From CAZXEU01 sp964639665 (GTDB lineage Bacteria > Bacteroidota > Rhodothermia > Rhodothermales > Bin80): a stretch of DNA of 5,109 nt. The stretch covers positions 1 to 5,109 of the forward strand of contig CAZXEU010000102.1 of assembly GCA_964639665.1 (NCBI GenBank), in the 5' to 3' direction. Position 1 is the first letter of the stretch. Every line of letters starts with the position of its first letter. The position numbers and the translations under genes are program-made. Shown in pieces: positions 1-5,109 of the stretch. Below the pieces are notes generated by a model. The model made no database searches. It worked only from the letters and a program-made list of their open reading frames with translations, and was not told the DNA's origin.

Positions 1-1
1 C

Positions 2-1198
2 GGCGTGCTTGAGGACAGAAATCTGAATGTTCGTCTGGCGGCGTTTCTGGCGGCTTCCGAATTGCCCGCGGACCGTGAAACGGGAGCCCTGCTTTACGGG
101 CAGAGCACGCAGCCGGAGGTCCGGACGGATCTCTGGCTTCCGGAGGCGCTGTACATTGCGGCCAGCCGCCACTTGGAGGGATTTGTGGACGCTTACGCGC
201 AGGAGCTGGGGGCACTTGCATTCACAAGGATGGCAGCTCGCCTTGCTGCCGGTTACACGGAGGTCCCGACAGACTGGTCAGCGCCCGATCTGGATACATC
301 GGAGTGGGGGACCATGGCTCTTCCGATGCCGTGGGTGAGGACGGACGCGCTGACGTCGTTCGACGGAGCCGTGTGGTTTCGCATTGAGGTCCACCTGCCG
401 GATGCGCCGGCAGGTGGGACGCTCGGCCTGGGCGCGATATATGACAGCGACGCGACCTTTGTGAACGGCCAGCAGATCGGGGAAACCCTGAATGGCTATG
501 ATGCAGCGCGAGTCTACAGTATCCCGCCGGGTCTGTTGCGGGCTGGCCCCAACGTCATCGCTGTCCGCGTGGACGATCCCCGGGGCCGTGGGGGATTTTG
601 GGGCAATGAGGACGACCTGTTCCTGCGCGCGGGCGGCGGAGTTCTTTCGCTCGCCGCTGAGTGGAGCTTCAGAGTCGAGGAAGAATATGTCGGCGGGAAG
701 AAGAGCGAGCTGGCTGCGCATACGCCGATAGCGGAGCACTTTGTCCGGCACCATCTGGACCGGCTCGATATCGTAGCAGAACGTGTTGGTCCGCCTGCCG
801 CCAACGAACCGATACATGAACTGGCTCTTTCGGTGATTCCGGGCGCATTGCAATATGACCGCACCTTGCTTGCGCTTCCGTCCGGAAGCCTTGCAAAACT
901 GACGCTTACCAATCCAGGGGAAATGCCCCACAACGCCGTGTTTACGGCCCCCGGCGCCGCGGAAGCTGTGGGACTGAGGTCCGAGAGGGAGGCGCCCTTG
1001 GGAGTTTTCGTTCCGGATACGTCCGCCGTCCTGTTTGCCACGGGCATGGCAGACCCGGGGTCTGAGGTTTCGGTCACATTTCGCTCGCCGTCCGTGCCCG
1101 GCGACTATCCGTTTCTTTGCACGTATCCGGGCCATTGGAGAGTGATGCAGGGTGTACTGAGGGTGACGCGGAATGCGACGGGTAGCGAGGCGCCGTAG
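2..1198 (+). CDS. C-terminal part of a large secreted protein: HEAT-like helices, jelly-roll domain and azurin-like type 1 copper domain (5' end outside window)
   Basis: The frame is open at the left edge, so the GTG at position 5 is probably an internal Val and the gene starts upstream. Numbering from that codon: residues 1-80 are helical and HEAT-like (VRLAAFLAASEL at 9-20). About 86-225 look like a galactose-binding/jelly-roll fold, with DGAVWFRIEV (120-129), FVNGQQIGE (152-160) and GPNVIAVRV (181-189), as seen in sugar-binding parts of esterases and glycosidases. About 269-389 form an azurin-like cupredoxin: MPHN (H309, N310) and CTYPGHWRVM (C372, H377, M381), exactly azurin's Cys-x4-His-x3-Met spacing. 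C372 is the only Cys in the visible part, so azurin's disulfide is absent. Such tails occur on PVC-type proteins with ThuA, dehydrogenase-like propeller or CxxCH haem modules; those would lie upstream and are not visible. Likely a periplasmic electron-transfer tail. The copper domain is secure; the identity of the whole protein is inferred. Confidence 0.85.
   Translation, partial: GVLEDRNLNVRLAAFLAASELPADRETGALLYGQSTQPEVRTDLWLPEALYIAASRHLEGFVDAYAQELGALAFTRMAARLAAGYTEVPTDWSAPDLDTSEWGTMALPMPWVRTDALTSFDGAVWFRIEVHLPDAPAGGTLGLGAIYDSDATFVNGQQIGETLNGYDAARVYSIPPGLLRAGPNVIAVRVDDPRGRGGFWGNEDDLFLRAGGGVLSLAAEWSFRVEEEYVGGKKSELAAHTPIAEHFVRHHLDRLDIVAERVGPPAANEPIHELALSVIPGALQYDRTLLALPSGSLAKLTLTNPGEMPHNAVFTAPGAAEAVGLRSEREAPLGVFVPDTSAVLFATGMADPGSEVSVTFRSPSVPGDYPFLCTYPGHWRVMQGVLRVTRNATGSEAP
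391..417. repeat. Perfect 11-bp GC-rich inverted repeat inside gene 1
   Basis: The left arm CCACCTGCCGG (391-401) and the right arm CCGGCAGGTGG (407-417) are exactly complementary around a five-base loop ATGCG. It sits in the coding region of the jelly-roll domain (residues HLPDAPAGG) with no T-tract after it, so it is not a classic intrinsic terminator. It may be a chance product of the codon run, an mRNA stem, or a dispersed palindromic element. Confidence 0.6.
809..1171 (+). other. Azurin-like cupredoxin domain within the gene 1 tail
   Basis: This is the copper-binding domain of the preceding gene. It starts with a beta strand (HELALSV) and ALQYDRTLLALPSGSLAKLTL, matching the first strands of azurin/auracyanin-type cupredoxins. 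MPHN supplies the first His ligand; azurin has MGHN there, so Pro replaces the Gly whose carbonyl is the weak fifth ligand. FLCTYPGHWRVMQGVLRV carries Cys, His and Met and parallels azurin's C-terminal loop. The protein ends about nine residues after the last strand, so this is a true C-terminal module. Expected role: one-electron transfer to or from a haem or oxidase partner in the periplasm. Confidence 0.88.
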
Positions 1199-1524
1199 GT
1201 CCGGCTGCTTGCTGTTGTAGCGGGTTTTGTGTGCATCCTCGGCTATGACACAGCCTCGATTATCGAGCCACTGCCACAATTGGGGCAATGCCTGTCACTT
1301 TCGAGCCAACGCGTCAACTCCATCCATTGCGTCGCCAATTCTTCGTCCGGAAACCTGTGCAGTAGTTCAAACTGGGTCACGACCTGCATTTTCTGCCAGG
1401 CGAAATATGCTATCTGCGAGGGAGATATCAATGGTCATGCCATATACCGTCTACGCGTGAATTCATACCTTAATCGAGACTTCATCAGTGCAGTTGCCCG
1501 TACACGATAGCTAGATCGCTGACT
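1199..1524. other. 326-base gap between gene 1 and the lipoprotein gene, containing a transposase relic
   Basis: No intact gene is present. The minus strand from 1389 to 1243 encodes the start of an IS1595-type transposase (separate entry). I see no hairpin plus T-tract terminator after the TAG of gene 1. No clear sigma-70-like promoter can be picked out before the lipoprotein gene. An imperfect palindrome, CGATAGCTAGATCG (1505-1518), ends six bases before its ATG. The outer ends of the original insertion sequence cannot be fixed, because no matching terminal inverted repeats or target duplication were found by eye. Confidence 0.6.
1243..1389 (-). pseudogene. N-terminal zinc-ribbon fragment of an IS1595-family transposase
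   Basis: Read on the minus strand from the ATG at 1389, the 48-residue product has FELLHRFPDEELATQW (residues 7-22), then LTRW, then CPNCGSGS. This order (phi-x-phi-FPDE, an [L/Q]RW element, then CPxCGS) is the N-terminal signature of IS1595/ISXO2-type transposases, whose normal length is about 250-330 residues. A stop at 1243 ends the frame before the second Cys pair, and the whole DDE catalytic domain is missing, so the element is dead. The frame is open back to a TTG at 1431 and then meets a TGA; I chose the ATG because it places the FPDE motif at the usual distance from the start. No good ribosome-binding site precedes it. It lies opposite to both flanking genes. The family call rests on motif recognition only, over a short stretch. 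Confidence 0.65.
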
Positions 1525-2541
1525 ATGCGGTTACATTCCCACGTCGGTGCACTTGGCTGCCTCTTTATTCTTTCTGCGTGCGGCAAAAGCGACGTGCCTC
1601 AGTCCGAGCTTCCTGGACACCTGGTCGGGGAGGTAGTGGAACTGCAGCATGTGCTTAGTCCTGTAGACTTCGTACTACGGAACGACCGTATTTATGCGCT
1701 TGACCGTAGAGATATGCGCGTAACCGTTTATTCCCGCGACGGGCGCCGTCTTCGTTACTTTGGGAGGCCCGGGGCAGGGCCCGGCGAGTTCCGCAGGCCT
1801 GAAAGTATAGACGTATTCGGCAAGTATGTTGCCGTAAGTGAGAGATCAGGCCGTACAAGCATCTTTGACACTACGGGAGTTTTCCTCCACTCGTTTTTAA
1901 CACCGGGGATCTTGCATATCAATTCCGAAATGCGAATTCTCAATGACTCACTGGTATTTATTGGAGGACTCCGGGAAGAAGCTGGCGATGGTCTATACGA
2001 AGGCCAGATGGGACACATCTACACAATAGAAGGAAAGCGCCGACACGACTTCATGCCGATGACGGAGGTGGCCGGTATGTATGAGACGGCTGTCGCTGTG
2101 GGCGCGAGTTGTGACGACGATGGCCAGATACTCTGGTGCACGCAGTCCATGGACTACAAAATTCGCGGATATGACTTTTCCGGTAACGATCTCGGCGCCT
2201 TCACGGTGGAACCGGAGTACTATCGGCCGATACAGGAGCCGCAGCCGAAGGATTTGGGCAGCAGAGCCGCGTTTAGATGGCTCGACTCGTGGGACTTAAC
2301 GAGTGAAGTTTACTCGATTAATGATTCGTTGCTAGTATGCGAAGTGCTTGTGGGCGGGCCTGGCGGACGAAAGATCGACGTGATATACAAAGGCAGCGGT
2401 GAGGTCCTGGCAACGCATGATATTGAAGGCGGTCTGGTATACGTAAGCAGTGAGGAGCAATTGCTAGTGTTTCAGCGCCCATCTCCCTTAGAGCCGGTGA
2501 CGATACTCGAACTTGTTCCGGTTAGCAAGCTGCTGAGTTGA
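1525..2541 (+). CDS. Predicted lipoprotein, six-bladed beta-propeller (NHL-like)
   Basis: The protein is complete at 338 residues. A short signal peptide ends in a lipobox LSAC (residues 16-19), giving Cys19 as the lipidated residue; the following residues are GKS, with no Asp at +2. The mature part shows repeated propeller-strand patterns with a turn 'D/G-x-x-G' followed by an aromatic strand: VYSRDGRRLRYF (68-79), IFDTTGVFLHSF (113-124), YTIEGKRRHDF (166-176), YDFSGNDLGAF (216-226) and IYKGSGEVLATHDI (287-300). FGRPGAGPGEF (79-89) is the typical NHL blade link. C196 and C205 could pair. No catalytic motif is visible, so the role is probably binding or scaffolding at the envelope. Its ATG has no evident Shine-Dalgarno, and its base composition looks less G+C-rich than the neighbours. 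It is convergent with the DUF1501 gene and separated from gene 1 by the transposase relic, so its link to either is uncertain. Confidence 0.85.
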   Translation: MRLHSHVGALGCLFILSACGKSDVPQSELPGHLVGEVVELQHVLSPVDFVLRNDRIYALDRRDMRVTVYSRDGRRLRYFGRPGAGPGEFRRPESIDVFGKYVAVSERSGRTSIFDTTGVFLHSFLTPGILHINSEMRILNDSLVFIGGLREEAGDGLYEGQMGHIYTIEGKRRHDFMPMTEVAGMYETAVAVGASCDDDGQILWCTQSMDYKIRGYDFSGNDLGAFTVEPEYYRPIQEPQPKDLGSRAAFRWLDSWDLTSEVYSINDSLLVCEVLVGGPGGRKIDVIYKGSGEVLATHDIEGGLVYVSSEEQLLVFQRPSPLEPVTILELVPVSKLLS

Positions 2542-2769
2542 ACCTAAACAGGCGTTCACTCGATTACAGGGTTAGGGCAGCCTCAGCTCGGTAGAAAGCG
2601 GTGCGACACGCTGCCAGCAGTCAATTGCACCGCAAGTAGCAGCGACTTGAGATTTGGGGGCAGGTGCAACCGGTCGTCCTGAATCAGTTTACTAACCATA
2701 TTACTCCGCTGGCGCACAATTCATTAAGGCTCCGCGCGGACTGGGCTCAAATTGCCATGCAAAACCCGG
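2542..2769. other. Convergent intergenic region, no gene seen
   Basis: This 228-base gap lies between the 3' ends of the lipoprotein gene and the DUF1501 gene. I looked for a shared bidirectional terminator and found no stem followed by a T-run on either strand. It holds a 7-bp inverted repeat (separate entry) and a perfect 10-base palindrome TCCGCGCGGA at 2731-2740. Termination may be Rho-dependent or lie within these weak structures. Confidence 0.5.
2598..2633. repeat. 7-bp inverted repeat with a 22-base loop
   Basis: GCGGTGC (2598-2604) and GCACCGC (2627-2633) are complementary. The loop includes CTGCCAGCAG, which can form a tiny inner stem, giving a possible branched hairpin about 57 bases after the stop of the lipoprotein gene. 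No T-tract follows, so a terminator role is not supported directly. Confidence 0.35.
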
Positions 2770-4209
2770 CTACGCGATAATCCCCTGCACCACAAAAGCC
2801 TCCTCTACCCCCGTCAGCTTTTGGTCCAGACCCCGAAACTTGACTGTGAGTCGCTCATGGTCGATGCCCAGCTGATGCAGAATAGTGGCGTTCAGGTCGC
2901 GGATGTGTACGGGATCCTCGAGTATGTTGTAGGCAAAGTCATCGGTTAGTCCGTACTCGATACCCGGCTTTATGCCGCCGCCCGCAAGCCACAGCGTAAA
3001 GCAGCGACCATGGTGATCACGGCCGGCGCTTGGATGTCCGAGCTCTCCTTGGCTGTATATGGTACGCCCGAATTCTCCTCCCCAGATGACGAGCGTCTCC
3101 TCCAGCAAACCGCGCCGCTTCAAGTCCTTGACCAGGGCAGCCGATGCCTGATCCACATCCAGGCACTGCGAAGGCAATTGCTGCCTGAGTGCGATGTGCT
3201 GGTCCCATCCCCGGTGGAAGAGCTGCACGAATCGCACGCCCCGTTCCGTCATTCGCCGCGCTAGCAGGCAATTTGCGCTGTAACTGCCCGGCTTGCGGGA
3301 GTCTGGGCCATAGAGGTCGAAAACTTCCTCCGGCTCATCGGACAAATCCATCAGATCCGGAACCGCAGTCTGCATGCGAAAGGCCATTTCATAGGCCTCG
3401 ACCCGGGCAAGGGTTTCGGGATCACCCACTGCTTGGGCTTCGCGGCGGTTGAGAACGGCCAGATCGTCCAACATTCGCCTTCTTTGCGCACGCGTCACGC
3501 CCGGTGGATCGGAGAGGTAAAGCACCGGGTTCACGCCCGGCCGCAGTAGCACGCCCTGATGGCTGCTGGGCAGGTATCCGCTGCCCCAAAGCCGCGCATA
3601 TATGGGTTGCCCGGGGTTCTTCCCGGATCCCTGGGACAGCAGAACCATGTAGGCGGGGAGGTTCTCGTTTTCGCTGCCAAGTCCGTAGCTCAGCCAGGCG
3701 CCGAGGCTGGCATGTCCGATTTGCTGTGATCCGGTGTTAATGAACGTGATGGCAGGATCATGATTGATGGCCTCCGTATGCATCGACTTGATGATGCAGA
3801 TGTCATCCGCAATAGTCTGTATATGTGGCAACAGGTCGCTAATCCACGTGCCGTGCTGGCCGCAGCGGCGCATGGGCCACATGGGTGATACCACCGGGAA
3901 GCTACTCTGCCGTGAGGTCATGCCGGTAAGCCGCTGGCCACCGCGTATCGAGTCCGGCAACTCCGTAGAGTGCAGGTCCGTCTGGGCAGGCTTGTAGTCG
4001 AAGAGGTCGACGTGCGAGGGACCGCCTGATTGGAAGAGGTAGATCACGCGCTTTGCTTTTGGCAGAAAGTGAAGCGGGCTGCGCCCTCCGGTCCCCACCA
4101 GATCCGGAAACAACAGGCTGGCCAGGCCGAGCCGCCCGATTCCTCTTGCCGTCTTGCCAAGGAAAGTACGGCGTGTGATTGCCCGTTCGAAATCGAGGAT
4201 CGGATGCAT
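2770..4209 (-). CDS. DUF1501 family protein with Tat signal peptide
   Basis: Complete, 479 residues, a usual length for DUF1501 (PF07394), a family grouped with the alkaline phosphatase/sulfatase superfamily but of unproven activity. The N-terminus has ITRRTFLGKTARG (11-23; twin Arg at 13-14) followed by a hydrophobic stretch (GLASLLF), a Tat signal predicting export of a folded, probably metal-bound protein. Family landmarks appear in order: VIYLFQSGGPSHVDLFDYKP (55-74), MHTEAINHDPA (143-153), GVRFVQLFHRGWDQH (324-338), VIWGGEFGRT (374-383), GRDHHGRCFTLWLAGGG (396-412) and VHIRDLNATILHQLGID (434-450). The conserved Asp/His residues in these blocks would be metal-ligand candidates. The ATG at 4209 follows the stop of the upstream DUF1553 gene by one base and has a perfect GAGGAG site, so the start is firm. 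In this family's known contexts it is a standing partner of DUF1549/DUF1553 proteins. Substrate is unknown. Confidence 0.93.
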   Translation of the reverse strand: MHPILDFERAITRRTFLGKTARGIGRLGLASLLFPDLVGTGGRSPLHFLPKAKRVIYLFQSGGPSHVDLFDYKPAQTDLHSTELPDSIRGGQRLTGMTSRQSSFPVVSPMWPMRRCGQHGTWISDLLPHIQTIADDICIIKSMHTEAINHDPAITFINTGSQQIGHASLGAWLSYGLGSENENLPAYMVLLSQGSGKNPGQPIYARLWGSGYLPSSHQGVLLRPGVNPVLYLSDPPGVTRAQRRRMLDDLAVLNRREAQAVGDPETLARVEAYEMAFRMQTAVPDLMDLSDEPEEVFDLYGPDSRKPGSYSANCLLARRMTERGVRFVQLFHRGWDQHIALRQQLPSQCLDVDQASAALVKDLKRRGLLEETLVIWGGEFGRTIYSQGELGHPSAGRDHHGRCFTLWLAGGGIKPGIEYGLTDDFAYNILEDPVHIRDLNATILHQLGIDHERLTVKFRGLDQKLTGVEEAFVVQGIIA

Positions 4210-4210
4210 G

Positions 4211-5109
4211 CTAGCTCCTCGTGATGGTTTCGCTTAGGTTCAGCAGAAGGCTGGCGACCAGGGTCCAGGCCGCGTGCTCCGCCGGCTCGAGTTCGGAGTT
4301 GCGCGCGGATTCTCCTACTTGCAAGTACTGTGCGGCACGCTCTGGGTCGGCGCGAAAGGCCTCGTATTCCTCCTGAAAGCGGCGTGAAAGCAATGCGCTG
4401 GTTCGCTGGTCCGGCAATCGCCCCGTAGCTTCCTCGTACGCAAACGCTATTCGCTCCGCCATGGACGCCCCTGGCTCCAGCATGATTCGTTCCGCAAAGG
4501 CACGGCTGGCCTCTATGAACTGCGGATCATTCAGCAAGACCAGCGCTTGCAGTGGCGTATTCGTAGTCTCACGCCGCACGGTACACACTTCCCGGGTCGG
4601 GGCATCAAACGTCATCATCGATGGAGGTGGAGCCGTGCGCTTCCAGTACGTGTACAGACTGCGGCGATACAGGTCTTCGCCATGGTCTTGTACAAATACC
4701 TGCGCCGTGGCGGGTGTGCTGCCGTAGTGGCTGATTTCCTTCCAGAGCCCAGGAGGCTGGTAGGGACGTACGCTGGGCCCCCCGAGTCGATCAACGAGCA
4801 GCCCACTGATCTTGAGCGCACTGTCCCTGATGAACTCCGCCTGAAGCCGAAATCTAGGCCCGCGCGCAAGAAGCCGGTTATCCGGATCCAGCTCAAGCAG
4901 CCCGGGCGACGCGGCAGTTGTCTGGCGGTAGGTGGCAGACATCACTATCAGGCGCAGGAGTGCCTTTACATCAAAGCCGCTGTCGACGAATTCGACCGCC
5001 AGCCAGTCCAGAAGCTCGGGATGGGAAGGCACTTCGCCGCGCGTACCAAAGTCCGCGGCCGTCGCCACGAGACCCGTGCCGAACAGCAGTTGCCAGAAGC
5101 GGTTGACCG
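4211..5109 (-). CDS. DUF1553 (PSD1) domain, C-terminal part of a DUF1549/DUF1553 protein (5' end outside window)
   Basis: The minus-strand frame is open to the right edge; 298 residues are visible. Counting the first full codon (5107-5105) as residue 1: VNRFWQLLFGTGL (1-13), DFG (19-21), PSHPELLDWLA (27-37), SATYRQT (57-63), DPDNRLLAR (74-82), RLQAEFIRD (87-95), GGPSVRPYQPPGLW (109-122), RRSLYTYWKRTAPPP (148-162), FDAPTREVC (167-175) and TNTPLQALVLLNDPQF (182-197). These are the DUF1553/PSD1 (PF07587) landmarks in canonical order. The GTG at 5068 is an internal Val, since VNRFWQLLFG upstream of it belongs to the domain. In this family the missing N-terminal part normally carries DUF1549 (PSCyt2) and often a CxxCH haem domain (PSCyt1); that is expected, not seen. 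It is the first gene of an operon with DUF1501, one base apart. The protein is likely periplasmic, with proposed but unproven roles in polysaccharide breakdown or redox chemistry. Confidence 0.93.
   Translation of the reverse strand, partial: VNRFWQLLFGTGLVATAADFGTRGEVPSHPELLDWLAVEFVDSGFDVKALLRLIVMSATYRQTTAASPGLLELDPDNRLLARGPRFRLQAEFIRDSALKISGLLVDRLGGPSVRPYQPPGLWKEISHYGSTPATAQVFVQDHGEDLYRRSLYTYWKRTAPPPSMMTFDAPTREVCTVRRETTNTPLQALVLLNDPQFIEASRAFAERIMLEPGASMAERIAFAYEEATGRLPDQRTSALLSRRFQEEYEAFRADPERAAQYLQVGESARNSELEPAEHAAWTLVASLLLNLSETITRS
4215..4220 (-). promoter_or_regulatory. Shine-Dalgarno of the DUF1501 gene, inside the end of the DUF1553 gene
   Basis: On the minus strand GAGGAG is followed by CTAGC and then ATG, a five-base spacing. 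It lies within the last codons of the upstream gene, and that gene's TAG is part of the spacer. This arrangement favours translational coupling of the two proteins and decides the DUF1501 start. Confidence 0.8.

Noticed and set aside
278..1288. A long minus-strand open frame (336 codons) opposite gene 1, plus a second one at 514-1077
   Set aside because: Arg/Pro/Ser-rich low-complexity translations without any recognisable domain, antisense to a gene with clear domains; typical shadow frames of G+C-rich coding DNA.
1484..1507. Terminal inverted repeat of the insertion sequence around ATCAGTGCAGTTGCCCGTACAC
   Set aside because: The stretch is suggestive of an element end, but I could find no matching inverted copy on the other side and no target duplication.
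1229..1510. Plus-strand open frames of 77-93 codons in the gap after gene 1
   Set aside because: They are antisense to the transposase relic, show no domain or signal peptide, and lack a ribosome-binding site; the Cys/Ser richness is that of noise.
1494..1522. TTGCCC as a possible -35 box for the lipoprotein gene
   Set aside because: No acceptable -10 hexamer lies at 16-18 bases; promoter consensus of the organism is unknown.
3524..3540. CCGGG/CCCGG inverted repeat within the DUF1501 gene
   Set aside because: Only a 5-bp stem in G+C-rich coding sequence; expected by chance and without T-run.
3010..4224. Several plus-strand open frames opposite the DUF1501 gene (64-87 codons)
   Set aside because: All are covered by a complete, well-conserved DUF1501 gene on the other strand and their translations show no motifs.
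1..5109. CRISPR array, tRNA/rRNA, riboswitch, defence or phage genes
   Set aside because: No regularly spaced repeats, no cloverleaf or conserved RNA segments, and no related protein motifs were seen on either strand.

Overview
The window looks like a piece of a moderately G+C-rich, Gram-negative, heterotrophic bacterial chromosome. It carries a DUF1553/DUF1501 gene pair, a protein tail of the type attached to PVC-style HEAT/cytochrome proteins but ending in an azurin-like copper domain, and an NHL-type six-bladed beta-propeller lipoprotein. The DUF1549/DUF1553 plus DUF1501 pair is massively expanded in Planctomycetes and Verrucomicrobia and also occurs in Gemmatimonadota, Rhodothermota/Bacteroidota and Acidobacteriota. 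The small propeller lipoprotein with a GRPGAGPGEF-type blade is a style I associate most with Gemmatimonadota. I lean to Gemmatimonadota or a related marine/soil lineage, but the window cannot settle it.

Layout, left to right. (1) Positions 2-1198, plus strand: the C-terminal 398 residues of a large secreted protein, with the end of a helical HEAT-like region, a jelly-roll (galactose-binding-like) domain, and an azurin-like cupredoxin with a full His-Cys-His-Met ligand set. (2) Positions 1199-1524: a gap holding the N-terminal zinc-ribbon piece of an IS1595-family transposase on the minus strand, cut off and decayed. (3) Positions 1525-2541, plus strand: a complete 338-residue lipoprotein predicted to be a beta-propeller. 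(4) Positions 2542-2769: a convergent intergenic gap with only a weak inverted repeat and a short palindrome. (5) Positions 5109 down to 2770, minus strand: the C-terminal end of a DUF1549/DUF1553 protein followed after one base by a complete DUF1501 protein with a Tat signal, clearly one translationally coupled operon.

How the genes may work together: all four coding genes encode exported or envelope proteins. In PVC-type bacteria DUF1549/DUF1553 cytochrome-domain proteins and DUF1501 proteins are paired and are suspected to act in periplasmic breakdown of complex (often sulfated) polysaccharides or in related redox chemistry, but their biochemistry is not established. The sugar-binding-like jelly roll and copper electron-transfer domain in gene 1 would fit the same periplasmic carbohydrate/redox theme. 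That is inference from context. The window is cut at both ends inside genes, so the catalytic parts of genes 1 and 4 lie outside. I found no CRISPR, tRNA, rRNA, phage or defence genes, and no convincing evidence of a wholly new system; the most distinctive items are the azurin-type C-terminal domain and the transposase relic.
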